Of a stretch of DNA of 64,000 nt, positions 17,215 to 26,529 are shown in pieces. Source of the DNA: Myxococcales bacterium (GTDB lineage Bacteria > Myxococcota_A > Polyangia > Polyangiales > Polyangiaceae); NCBI GenBank assembly GCA_012514535.1, contig JAAZAA010000299.1, forward strand, positions 1 to 64,000, in the 5' to 3' direction. The notes under the pieces are model-generated. The model did no database searches. It was not told the DNA's origin and saw only the letters and a list, made by a program, of their open reading frames with translations. Position numbers and translations under genes: made by a program. Numbering within the stretch: the first letter of the stretch is position 1; every line of letters begins with the position of its first letter.

Positions 17215-18636
17215 ATGACTCGACTGGGCCAGCAGAACTACGGGCCCCTGATGTCTCACACCACGGCGGTGTCCAGCGCTCAGCGCATCAGTGACGGCTG
17301 CCTGATCGCTGCGACCTACTGGTTGGTGGAGGGACTCCGCCCGCAGTCTTGGAACGTTTACAACACGCTCGCGCTCGTCCTCACCGTCGTCATCTTCCTG
17401 ATCGTCGCGGAGACCAACGGGCTCTATCGCTCCTGGCGTGGCGTCGCGCTCCGGCACGAGCTGCAGCACACGGTCGCGACCTGGTTCCTGGCGACCCCCA
17501 TCTTGCTGTTCACCGCGTTCCTCACGGAGACGAGCGAGGAGTTCTCTCGCATCGGCACGGTGGTGTGGTTCATCGTGACGCCGACCGCGCTCGTGGTCTG
17601 GCGGGCGGCCATGCGCAGCCTGCTCGCCGAACTGCGCCGACGTGGCTACAACAACAAGTCCGTCGCGATCGCGGGCTGCACCGCCTCCGCGGGCGCCTTG
17701 CTCGATCACATCGAGCGCGACCCGAGCGCCGGCATGCGCCTCTACGGGGTCTACGACGATCGCGCGGCGGCGCGGCGCACCCCGATGGAGCACATCGGCG
17801 GGCCGTTCCGCGGCGATCTCGACCAGCTCGTCGACGACGCCCGCGCGGGCAAGATCGACCTCGTCTACATCAGCTTGCCGCTTCGGGCCGAGACGCGCAT
17901 CGCGTCCATCCTGCGCAAGCTCGGAGACACGACGACCACCGTCTACGTCATCGCAGACTTCTTCGGGTTGAGCTTGCTGCACTCGGAGTGGTCCACCGTC
18001 GGGCATCTGCCGGTGGTCAGCCTCAACGACACGCCGTTCAACGGCCTCGGCGGCTGGGCCAAGCGGGTCGAGGATCTCGTTCTGGGGACCATCATTCTCA
18101 TGCTCACCGCGCTGCCCATGCTCGTGGTCGCGATCGCCATCAAGTTGACGAGCCCGGGTCCGGTGTTCTTCCGGCAACGCCGCTACGGGCTGAACGGGAA
18201 GGAGATTCGCGTTCTCAAGTTTCGCACGATGACCGTTTGTGAGGACGGGGACGAGGTCAAGCAGGCCAGCCGAGACGACGCACGGATCACGCGCCTCGGT
18301 CTGTTCCTGAGGCGCACCTCGCTCGACGAGCTGCCTCAGTTTTTCCAGGTCATCACGGGCGAGATGTCCATCGTCGGGCCGCGGCCGCACGCCGTCGCCC
18401 ACAACGAGGAGTACAGGAGAGTGATCGACGGCTACATGCTCCGCCACAAGGTGAAGCCGGGCATCACTGGTTGGGCGCAAGTGAACGGCTGGCGCGGGGA
18501 GACGGACGCGCTCGACAAGATGCGCATGCGTGTCCAGCACGACCTCGAGTACATCCGCAACTGGCGACTCGGGCTCGACATCTGGATCATCTTCATGACG
18601 GTGTTCAGCCCGAAGGCGCGCACGAACGCCTACTGA
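17215..18636 (+). CDS. Undecaprenyl-phosphate sugar phosphotransferase (PHPT/WcaJ family), EPS initiation
   Basis: N-terminal TMs, C-terminal FFRQRRYGLNGKEIRVLKFRTM...RRTSLDELPQFFQVITGEMSIVGPRPH...KPGITGWAQVNGWRGETD. Confidence 0.92.
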   Translation: MTRLGQQNYGPLMSHTTAVSSAQRISDGCLIAATYWLVEGLRPQSWNVYNTLALVLTVVIFLIVAETNGLYRSWRGVALRHELQHTVATWFLATPILLFTAFLTETSEEFSRIGTVVWFIVTPTALVVWRAAMRSLLAELRRRGYNNKSVAIAGCTASAGALLDHIERDPSAGMRLYGVYDDRAAARRTPMEHIGGPFRGDLDQLVDDARAGKIDLVYISLPLRAETRIASILRKLGDTTTTVYVIADFFGLSLLHSEWSTVGHLPVVSLNDTPFNGLGGWAKRVEDLVLGTIILMLTALPMLVVAIAIKLTSPGPVFFRQRRYGLNGKEIRVLKFRTMTVCEDGDEVKQASRDDARITRLGLFLRRTSLDELPQFFQVITGEMSIVGPRPHAVAHNEEYRRVIDGYMLRHKVKPGITGWAQVNGWRGETDALDKMRMRVQHDLEYIRNWRLGLDIWIIFMTVFSPKARTNAY

Positions 18637-18700
18637 TTTCGTCCGTATCTCTGGCGCGCCCGCCCCGAGCGGTCGTTGCCACAAGGAAGGGGAACGCTAG

Positions 18701-19933
18701 ATGATTTCGACCACTCAGCTCGGTGTTTGCCTCGCGCTCGTTCCACTGGGCGCGATGATGGTGGCTTGTTCGGACTCGGACGACGATGGAGATTTCACCA
18801 GCTCGCCGCTGACGATCGCCTTCGTTGGTGAGGAGTACGCCTACACCGTGACCACGAAGGGCAAGGGGGACGTACCTCGCATCCTGACGAGCCCCGCGCT
18901 CCCTCGTTGGCTCACCTTCACCGATCACGGGGACGGGTCTGCCCTGCTGCGGGGAGTGCCAGGGCCGAAAGATGCTGGGCTTCACCCCGTCGAGCTCAGG
19001 CTCGAAGTCGCGGGGCGCAGCTCGAGCCAAGGCTTCGACATCGACGTGCAGAGCGGCTTCACCGAAGTCGGGGTGGACGACGAGTTCGAGGACGACGAGC
19101 TGCAGAAGCACTGGCGCTTCTTCGATCCGCGCGGGACGTCGGAGCTCACCATCGCGGACGGGACGATCCAAATTTCCATCCCCGGCGGGGTTCCCCACGA
19201 TCTCTGGCGCGGCAACGAGAACCAGGCCCCGCGGCTGCTGCAGAGCGTGGAGAACAAGAACTTCGGGGTGGAGGCCCGCTTCTTGTCCGTCCCGGAGAAG
19301 CGTTTCCAGATCCAAGGGATCGTCGCGCAGGAAGCTGATGACAAGTTCGTCCGGCTCGACATGCACCACGACGGCGTGTCCGTGCGCGTCTATGCAGCGT
19401 ACATCGACGGCAACATCGCGCGCGTGCGCATGAACGAGTCGATCAAAGGAGAGATCCCCGACCGCCTGCGCGTGCTGCGGACCGGTGATTTCTGGACCCT
19501 GCAGTATTCGGCGGGAGAAGACGACTGGAAGGTCGCCTCCGCCTTCTCGCAGCCGCTGGAGGTGAACGAGATCGGTGTGTTCGCGGGCAACGCCCACGGG
19601 GTGGACAGCCCGGCCTTCACGGCGATCATCGACTACTTCCGCAACGCGGACGTCTCCGACCTGCCAGACGTCGACTTCACGCTCCCGGACCCCGATGACG
19701 AGAAGGGTGACCCGGGTGACGGCGGCAAGCAGCGCCCGGACGACGACTCGAAGGACGACGCGGATCCCGACGACGACGCGGATCCCGACGACGCGGATCC
19801 CGATGACACGGATCCGGACGACACGGATCCCGACGACACGGACGAGGACGAACCCCCCGCCCCGGATGCTCCGACGAACGAGGAGACCGGCGACGACGAC
19901 TCCGACGATGAGGAGCTCCCGGAGGACGACTGA
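18701..19933 (+). CDS. Acidic secreted lipoprotein with putative concanavalin-A-like domain and DPDD repeat tail
   Basis: MISTTQLGVCLALVPLGAMMVACSD lipobox; central jelly-roll-like segment; C-terminal DDADPDDDADPDDADPDDTDPDD. Confidence 0.65.
   Translation: MISTTQLGVCLALVPLGAMMVACSDSDDDGDFTSSPLTIAFVGEEYAYTVTTKGKGDVPRILTSPALPRWLTFTDHGDGSALLRGVPGPKDAGLHPVELRLEVAGRSSSQGFDIDVQSGFTEVGVDDEFEDDELQKHWRFFDPRGTSELTIADGTIQISIPGGVPHDLWRGNENQAPRLLQSVENKNFGVEARFLSVPEKRFQIQGIVAQEADDKFVRLDMHHDGVSVRVYAAYIDGNIARVRMNESIKGEIPDRLRVLRTGDFWTLQYSAGEDDWKVASAFSQPLEVNEIGVFAGNAHGVDSPAFTAIIDYFRNADVSDLPDVDFTLPDPDDEKGDPGDGGKQRPDDDSKDDADPDDDADPDDADPDDTDPDDTDPDDTDEDEPPAPDAPTNEETGDDDSDDEELPEDD
19755..19845 (+). repeat. In-frame ~15-bp tandem repeat (GACGCGGATCCCGAC-like) encoding DADPD/DTDPD
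   Basis: Read directly. Confidence 0.8.
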
Positions 19934-20076
19934 GCCCGCGCGCTCCCGGTGTCGCTACGGGAAGACTTCGGAAGGACCGCACTCGGTTCCGGGGGGCCCA
20001 TGGGACGGGCCCCCCGCGAACACCCTCGAAGCTCACCCCTGGGAACCGACCCAGGATTGTCGTATTTTACGGAGAA

Positions 20077-20709
20077 GTGGTCCTCCTCACCCCCGGGCTG
20101 TTGCCCCAGGAGTTCGTGGACGAGCTCCTCCAGCTCCCCCCTCCTCGCCTGCTCGACGAGCCCTTCGGCCCCCTGTTGCTGCTCCTGCGCGTCCCCGATC
20201 GGACCGTACCTGGCTTCACCGCGGCCCTCGATCAGTGCGTTCGGCGCGGTCTGACGCAGCCGGGCGTGGGCGGCCCGAGCACCAGCGGCGCGGGCTTCGG
20301 CGTGGTGACGGCCGAAGTGCCGGCGGTGCAGCGCGACCAGGCTCGAGACGCGGAAGCAGACCACGCGAGCTTGCTCGCCGAGCTCGACGCGTCGACTCAC
20401 TACGTCTTTCCCCTACGTCCCGGAGCAGGGCCGCTCGGGATCGGACGCTCCCGTGACAACGCCCTCGTCCTCCGCGACGACTCCGTCTCCCAGCTCCACG
20501 CCGAGATCCACGTTGGCGCCGATGGCGTGTCCGTGAGCGACGTGGATAGCAAGAACGGAACCTGGGTGGGGGGGACCCGCCTCGCCCCGAACACCCCACG
20601 CTGGCTCCAGCCCATGGACAGCCTGCGCTTCGGCCGCGTCCAGGCGTTCACCTGCGCGCCAACCGTGCTGCGCAGCGTGTTGCGTCGCCGTCTCCGTCAG
20701 CTGCTCTGA
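20077..20709 (+). CDS. FHA-domain protein
   Basis: LGIGRSRDNALVLRDDSVSQLHAEIHVGADGVSVSDVDSKNGTWVGGTRL; GTG start with ACGGAGAA upstream. Confidence 0.85.
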   Translation: MVLLTPGLLPQEFVDELLQLPPPRLLDEPFGPLLLLLRVPDRTVPGFTAALDQCVRRGLTQPGVGGPSTSGAGFGVVTAEVPAVQRDQARDAEADHASLLAELDASTHYVFPLRPGAGPLGIGRSRDNALVLRDDSVSQLHAEIHVGADGVSVSDVDSKNGTWVGGTRLAPNTPRWLQPMDSLRFGRVQAFTCAPTVLRSVLRRRLRQLL

Positions 20710-20760
20710 GCCGGCGACGCCCGAAGGGCGTACTCGAAACGGCGCTCGAGCCGACCCTCG

Positions 20761-21783
20761 ATGGGGCTCGACCGCGTCCTTCGAAATGTCACATTGGAGA
20801 AGGTTTCGTCACGGAAGGGGACCACGAGGGGCATGGGATCACCGCTCGAACAGCGCTGGGCAAAGCTCGAGGGCCGGCTGGACTTGCAGCTGGATTCACT
20901 CTCGCTGCTGCGTGAGAACCGCACTTGTTGGATCTACGCCGCTCGAGCGGCCGGCGAGGCCGTCGTGGTCAAGCAGTACAAGCCTCAGGCGCGTGCCCTG
21001 TGTGCTCGTGAGGCCCGCGCGCACCGGGTCTACACCCAGCTGTGCGACGCTGTCCCGGGATTGCTCCCCTCGGAGATCCGAGGGATCAACGAGGAGACGG
21101 GGAGCCTCTGCCTCACCTTCATCGAAGGTGAGCTCATGAGTGAGGTGCTCCGCAAACGCGGGGACGACACCGGGGAGCAGCGGCGCTGCCGCGCGGCCCT
21201 CGAGCGCGTCGGCGAGCTCCTGGCGCACCTGCGCGCGCGAACGTCCAGTGACCGTCCCCCCGCGCCATTCCTGGAGGAGTACCTCGTCCATACGTCGCGC
21301 AGCCTGGAGAGGACGCCGGTGCTCGGGGCGCTCTTTGCAGGCTACGAGGCCTCAGCGCGCTCCCTCTACGAAGAGCTCGGAGCAGCGGGAGAGCCCACGT
21401 CGTTGAGCCACGGTGACCTCGTCTTCGCGAACCTGATCCTGGACGGCGCGCAGGTCGGGCTGATCGACTTCGCGAACGCCAACCCCGAGAGCCACCCCCT
21501 CGACGACGTCTACAACCTCGAGGTCACCTGCGCGAACTTGCTGCACCTGTCGGCGCGCTTCCGTGCCGATCTCGCGCAGGCCCTGCGCAGCAGGCTCGAT
21601 CTCTCCGGCAGCGACGCGCGCACCCACCGCTTCTACTGGGAGTATCACAAACGTCGTTGGCTCCATTTGCAGCTCGGATCCGGGTGGATTCACCGCGCCC
21701 GCGCGGTGACCGTGCTCCCTCGCCTGCTGCGGAGTTCCGCGGCGCCTTGGGCGCCTGGCGTGCACGCGGTGGCCATGGCTTGA
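20761..21783 (+). CDS. APH/LPS-kinase-like phosphotransferase
   Basis: AVVVKQYKP lysine motif and SHGDLVFANLILDGAQVGLIDFANAN catalytic/metal motifs; start may be 20833. Confidence 0.75.
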   Translation: MGLDRVLRNVTLEKVSSRKGTTRGMGSPLEQRWAKLEGRLDLQLDSLSLLRENRTCWIYAARAAGEAVVVKQYKPQARALCAREARAHRVYTQLCDAVPGLLPSEIRGINEETGSLCLTFIEGELMSEVLRKRGDDTGEQRRCRAALERVGELLAHLRARTSSDRPPAPFLEEYLVHTSRSLERTPVLGALFAGYEASARSLYEELGAAGEPTSLSHGDLVFANLILDGAQVGLIDFANANPESHPLDDVYNLEVTCANLLHLSARFRADLAQALRSRLDLSGSDARTHRFYWEYHKRRWLHLQLGSGWIHRARAVTVLPRLLRSSAAPWAPGVHAVAMA

Positions 21784-21790
21784 GGCCGAC

Positions 21791-23092
21791 TTACCCGCGG
21801 TTGGTGAAGAACGCGCCGAAGGCGGCCTCTCGCTCCCGATACGGGTGCCGCCGGATGTCCTGCAGCAGCGCGTACCCGAAGACGGCGACGATCCAAAAGA
21901 GGTACGACTGAACGGTCTGGCGCGCGATCCACTCCAACACCCCCTGCAAGTACATGACGGAGAGGCCCGCGACGCAGCCAGCGGCGAGCTGCCCCCGATA
22001 GTCCCTCCAACCCGCCGCGAGCGCCCGCAGAGACGCCCACAGGACGACCGCCAGGAGCAAGAGGTACGCGAAGATGCCGAAGTAGCCGGCCTCCGCCACC
22101 GTGAGCCAATAGATGTGGTGAGCCACCCCCGCCTCGGACTCCGGCAACGCCAGCCGGGGTCCGTACACCGTTCGGATCTCCCACGAGTACATGTTCAGCC
22201 CCACGCCGAGGGGGTGCTCGTCGAGCATCATCTGGGCGACGAGCTCGAACTTCTGCCGCGCTTCTGCAGAGGCCTCGGGCGCGCTCTCGAAGCGGCGCAT
22301 GATCGTGTCGAAGGATTTGACGAGGACGGCGCCCGCCCCCGCGAAGCCGGCGCATGTGATCAAGACCTTCCTTGTCGTCACCCCCCGCAGCATGGATGCG
22401 AGGTACACCATCGACAGCCCCGTGATGAGCATGACGAGGCTCCCCCGTGACAGGGAGAAGATGACGCACACGCAGCCTGCCGCGACCGCGCCGCCGGAGA
22501 GTCGTGAGCCCGTGCTCATGAAGCGCGCCAGCTGTAGCGGGAGCACGATGTTGACCGCCATGCCCAGCGAGTTCTGGTGCGAGAAGACGCCCGCGATCTG
22601 ATGGTACCCGTCGAGGTAGCGCAGCTTCACGCAGTAGAGCGCCTGAAAGATGAGGCCCAACGCGAGGCCGTCGAGGACCTTCACCATGCGGGTCGGCGTG
22701 GCGCACACGCGCCACATCACCGCGACGAAGACGAACATGCGCAGCAGCTTCCACAGGGTGAACGCCGTGTAGAGCGGGACTACCGAGCCGACCAGGGTGA
22801 GCGCACCGGCAAAGAAGTAGAGGATCTGCACCTTGCGGAAGGGCATCGGCTCACTCGGACGGGGCAGCGCGAACAGCAGTACCCACGCGAACAGGTCGAT
22901 GTGCGTGAACTCGAAGCCGCGGTCGGCCCCCCTGTAGGTCTCGTGGGAGACGAGGTTCACCGTGACGAGCGGCGTCCACGGCAAGAGCCCCATCACGAGC
23001 GCCGCCCGCTCGAGGACGCGCTCTTTCCCCCGCAGCATCCAGCCCAGGGGGATCACCGCGCACAGAGCCACGAACAAGACCGCATACTTCAC
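21791..23092 (-). CDS. O-antigen ligase / Wzy polymerase-like membrane protein
   Basis: Multiple TMs, HQNSLGMAVNIVLPL and SLSRGSLVMLITGL...HPLGVGLNMY motifs typical of Wzy_C family; GTG start. Confidence 0.8.
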   Translation of the reverse strand: MKYAVLFVALCAVIPLGWMLRGKERVLERAALVMGLLPWTPLVTVNLVSHETYRGADRGFEFTHIDLFAWVLLFALPRPSEPMPFRKVQILYFFAGALTLVGSVVPLYTAFTLWKLLRMFVFVAVMWRVCATPTRMVKVLDGLALGLIFQALYCVKLRYLDGYHQIAGVFSHQNSLGMAVNIVLPLQLARFMSTGSRLSGGAVAAGCVCVIFSLSRGSLVMLITGLSMVYLASMLRGVTTRKVLITCAGFAGAGAVLVKSFDTIMRRFESAPEASAEARQKFELVAQMMLDEHPLGVGLNMYSWEIRTVYGPRLALPESEAGVAHHIYWLTVAEAGYFGIFAYLLLLAVVLWASLRALAAGWRDYRGQLAAGCVAGLSVMYLQGVLEWIARQTVQSYLFWIVAVFGYALLQDIRRHPYREREAAFGAFFTNRG

Positions 23093-23145
23093 GGCCGCGC
23101 CTCCGGTCCGTCCTGAGCGTTCATGACCTCGACGGGAGCCACCCA

Positions 23146-24327
23146 GTGAACCGCGAACGGACGCTCGTGCCCCTCGTCGCCGTCCTGCTCGCAGCGCAGC
23201 TGGCGGGCTGTGAGCCGGCGGAGCGACGCTCTCGGACGACACCGGCTCCGCCTCCAGCTCTGCGCGCCGAGGGTGAGCCGCCGCGCCACGACGCCTCCCC
23301 CGGGCCCGCCTCCGCCGAGCAAGCCGCGAGCCCCAGCGGGGAGCATTTCGCGCTCCGCCACGCCGCGACGCTCCGCGCGGGGCCCCTCGAGCTGCGCAGT
23401 CCCCACCGCCGCCTCGCCCACCAGATCCGCGGCAGCGGCCACACCCACTGCGCTCCGGACCACTCCGGCATCGACGCCGCCGCTCAGCAGCGCCGCCTGA
23501 TGGGGCTCGGGCCCGACCACCGCCACCATTTCGTCTGGATCACTGCGCACGACTTCGTCGCCCCGGATCCCGACGTGCCTGGGGTTCAACACATGTTCGG
23601 GGTCGAGATCTACACGAAGCGCCTCGAGGCTCGGCAATCCCCCCATGTGCTGGCCCTCCTCCCCGACGGCGCCCTCGCCGATCCAGCGAAGCGGCCCTTC
23701 GGTGTCTACGAGCTCGACGTCCAGGGCGCGTCCTCGGCCATCGCCCGCGCCGGTGGGCTCGCCGTCTTGGCGCACCCGAGCCGCTACTCCCCCAGCCTGG
23801 AGGCGGTGAAGGCGGTGGATGAGCATTTGTGGGCGCTGGAGATCCTGAGCGGCAGCACGGACCCCGACGCGAACGCCGCCTTCGTCGACGCCCGCCTGAG
23901 CGCCGGGAAGTACACCTGCCTCTCCGCCGGTGGCGACATCCATGATGAGGATTACAAGCTGACGCTCGGCTATCAGGTCGTGGACGTCGCCGGACCGCGC
24001 CCAACCCGGGACGAGCTGTTCGAGGCCGTCCGACGCTGCAACTTCTTCGCCTGCGCCGTGAAGGGCGTCCGGCATGGCCCGATCCGTCGGCCCGCGCTCG
24101 AGCTGCGCGACGGCGGAATCCATTTCTCTTCGAACACGGTCCTGCGCAGCGTCCGCTTCGTCGGGCGCGGCGGAGAGGTGCTCCATGAGGCTCGGAGCAC
24201 CGCCCGAGCCAGCTACTCGCCCCAGATCGGTGACTCCTACGTGCGCGTCGAGGCCGTCTCCGCGGACGGCGCCGCCCGCTGCTACTCCCAGCCCACCTGG
24301 ATCGTCCAGCGCCGGCAGACCCCCTGA
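23146..24327 (+). CDS. PHP-domain lipoprotein
   Basis: Lipobox LAGC; SGHTHCAPDHSG metal motif; GGLAVLAHPSRYSP. Confidence 0.65.
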   Translation: MNRERTLVPLVAVLLAAQLAGCEPAERRSRTTPAPPPALRAEGEPPRHDASPGPASAEQAASPSGEHFALRHAATLRAGPLELRSPHRRLAHQIRGSGHTHCAPDHSGIDAAAQQRRLMGLGPDHRHHFVWITAHDFVAPDPDVPGVQHMFGVEIYTKRLEARQSPHVLALLPDGALADPAKRPFGVYELDVQGASSAIARAGGLAVLAHPSRYSPSLEAVKAVDEHLWALEILSGSTDPDANAAFVDARLSAGKYTCLSAGGDIHDEDYKLTLGYQVVDVAGPRPTRDELFEAVRRCNFFACAVKGVRHGPIRRPALELRDGGIHFSSNTVLRSVRFVGRGGEVLHEARSTARASYSPQIGDSYVRVEAVSADGAARCYSQPTWIVQRRQTP

Positions 24328-24329
24328 CG

Positions 24330-25628
24330 TCAACGCGACCATCCGGCCTCCACGTCCTTCGGATCGAACACGAAGCGGAGAGCCCCGTAGGCCCACACCT
24401 CGACGCGCGAGAACCCGCCGCCGGAGCCGATGGCCGGCCCTCGCAGGTTCGAGCGCGCCCCGAACTCGAGCCCAATGTACCGCGAGACCTCGTAGGTCAC
24501 GGGGAAATCGATGCGCAGCATGCTCTGATCGAAGCGCCGCACGCTCACGAACTCCGGGGGTTCGAAGTCGTCGTTGCCGATGGTCGTGAAGTAGGTGACT
24601 GTCGGGCGCACTGCCCAATCCGGGGGCAGCTCGAGCGCCGCCATCACGCCCGCGCCGAGCCGTCGCACCGGCCGCCCCAGGATCGGATCGAAGAACCAGC
24701 GGTACTGCGCGAAGGCTCCCGTGACCAGGGAGCGACCGTGGCTCCGCCAGGTCTCGTTCTGGACCTCGACTCCGGCCGTCGGCGCCACCTCGACCTCCCC
24801 TTGCCGAGCTCCGAGCATCTCGGAACCCTGCACCACCTGCAGATAGCCGACGCCCCCGCTGATGGACCCTTGTGTGGTCCGCGAGAACTGATGACGTAGG
24901 CGCAGGGTCGGCGCCACCAAGGCGAACGTGGTCGCCCCCGAGTCGGCCTCCGGGGTGCCGATCACCCCCGTCTCGCCGATCCCGAGGCTGAACCAGGAGA
25001 ACCCTGCGGTGGTGAGGAACGTCAGCTCGTTCCTCCGGTCCAGCTGGTAGCCGACGAACGGCTCGATCTCCACGCGCGCCGAGGTCCGAAAGCCGGTCTC
25101 GTCCTCGTCGTACAGGGGGGCGTTGTAGGCGCCGAACAGCGTGACGCCGGTGGCCGTGCGCCGGCTCACCGCGTGCGTCAGGGTCGAGCTCGCCTGACCG
25201 CGGACGAGAGGCGTGACCTCGTCCGTCGGCACCGTGGGCTGGGCGGGGTCGAAAACGAACGCGCTCAAGGCGTAGTCGACCTCCCCGATGCTCAGGTGGA
25301 GCCGGTTCTGCCAAACGGTCTGCCGCGACCAGGATAGCCGATGTTCCAGGCTGCCCTGGTGCAGCAGGAGCGGCCGCTTCAGATCCAACCGATTCGGGAT
25401 CCTCATGAAGACCCGCGGTCGATAGAGTCCGGTGAACTCGTAGCGTTGTCGCTGCACATGGAGACCCACCACGGGCACCACCGCCACCGCCATCTGTGCC
25501 CGGGACGGGCGCAGCGGGTCGTCCGGCACCGCACCAGCGAGCACCTCCACGCGCCCGCCGGCGGCAGCCTGAACGCTGCGCTCGGCGCTGAAGGTCATCG
25601 CCAGCACCAAAGCTGCCGCCGCCGACAT
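24330..25628 (-). CDS. Outer-membrane beta-barrel protein (candidate OPX-partner porin)
   Basis: Signal peptide, alternating amphipathic strands throughout, aromatic-rich C-terminus; adjacent to short OPX gene. Confidence 0.65.
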   Translation of the reverse strand: MSAAAALVLAMTFSAERSVQAAAGGRVEVLAGAVPDDPLRPSRAQMAVAVVPVVGLHVQRQRYEFTGLYRPRVFMRIPNRLDLKRPLLLHQGSLEHRLSWSRQTVWQNRLHLSIGEVDYALSAFVFDPAQPTVPTDEVTPLVRGQASSTLTHAVSRRTATGVTLFGAYNAPLYDEDETGFRTSARVEIEPFVGYQLDRRNELTFLTTAGFSWFSLGIGETGVIGTPEADSGATTFALVAPTLRLRHQFSRTTQGSISGGVGYLQVVQGSEMLGARQGEVEVAPTAGVEVQNETWRSHGRSLVTGAFAQYRWFFDPILGRPVRRLGAGVMAALELPPDWAVRPTVTYFTTIGNDDFEPPEFVSVRRFDQSMLRIDFPVTYEVSRYIGLEFGARSNLRGPAIGSGGGFSRVEVWAYGALRFVFDPKDVEAGWSR

Positions 25629-25631
25629 GCA

Positions 25632-26276
25632 CTACTCCACGACGATCGTGTCACCGTCGAGTAGCCGGAAGCGCGCCGCCGCGTGTTCCGGGCGCATCAA
25701 CTCCCGGTAGCGCACCCGGATTCTCTGCAGCTCCGGGTGCCGACGGATCACGAAGATCTCGTCCTCGTCGGCGAAATCGTTGAGCCCCCCGGCCCGCGCC
25801 AGCCCGGACAGGATGCCCTCATCCACGCCAAGCTCGAAGTATCCCGGTTGCAGCACCTCGCCGATCACCCCGATCCGAATCGGTCGACGTGTCGCCACGG
25901 CCACGCTGACGAGGGGCTCCGCCAGGATGCCGCGTAGGCGCTCGGTCAGGTGGCGCTGGACCTGGTCGGGCGTCCTTCCGGCCACGTGGACCGCTCCGAG
26001 GATGGGCTGCACGTACGATCCATCCGCCCCCACCAGGAAGTCTCCCGAGAGCCCCTCCTGCTCCTGCACGAACACCGTGATCGTGTCCCCCGCTTGAATC
26101 GGCGCGTCCGCGCTCGGCGCCTTCGGTGGCACCACGTCCTGCACCCACACGTAGGGCAACGACGAACCGCACCCGCTGCACGCGCTGGCGACCGCGAGCG
26201 CCACCGCCCACCCCGAAAGGCGCCGAAGCCCACCGAGCCTCCCGCGTCGGCTGAGCCGTTCTCCACCTTGCGTCAT
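25632..26276 (-). CDS. Short OPX (Wza-like) polysaccharide export lipoprotein
   Basis: Lipobox ACSGCG; PIQAGDTITVFVQEQEGLSGDFLVGADGSYVQPILGAVHVAGRTPDQV (PES) + one SLBB (IGVIGEVLQPGYFEL), ends right after it. Confidence 0.85.
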   Translation of the reverse strand: MTQGGERLSRRGRLGGLRRLSGWAVALAVASACSGCGSSLPYVWVQDVVPPKAPSADAPIQAGDTITVFVQEQEGLSGDFLVGADGSYVQPILGAVHVAGRTPDQVQRHLTERLRGILAEPLVSVAVATRRPIRIGVIGEVLQPGYFELGVDEGILSGLARAGGLNDFADEDEIFVIRRHPELQRIRVRYRELMRPEHAAARFRLLDGDTIVVE

Positions 26277-26529
26277 GTCGCGTCCTCGCCGGTGGTGTAC
26301 GGCCACGCTGGCGTCCCAAAAAAGTGCAGCGGCCCTCCAGGTCCGGGACGAGGCCGCCGTCGTCTCGACCTGGGGCGCTCCTCCTCGTGAGTGTCTCGAA
26401 AGGACGGGCGTCCTGCGTGCTGGCCCGGGAGAAACCGTTTCCGAATCATGTGTCTACGTCGCAGCTCCCGCGGCCTGTGCCGACGGCATCGCGCGGCGCT
26501 CGGCGTCGAGACGGACAGCGGAGGAGTCC

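Noticed and set aside
17050-18684. 544-aa minus-strand ORF antisense to the PHPT gene
   Set aside because: Shadow ORF rich in R/H/D/E; opposite frame has canonical PHPT motifs
19755-19845. CRISPR-like tandem repeat
   Set aside because: Units are contiguous in-frame 15-bp repeats with no spacers; protein-coding
20761-21783. Aminoglycoside resistance gene
   Set aside because: APH fold motifs only; genomic context is exopolysaccharide synthesis, no resistance-island signs
23089-25632. 847-aa minus-strand ORF across the PHP and beta-barrel genes
   Set aside because: Overlaps two better supported genes on both strands; composition of a frameshadow
26309-26334. Possible sigma54 promoter TGGCGTCCCAAAAAAGTGC upstream of rfbF
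   Set aside because: GG to GC spacing is 14, not 10
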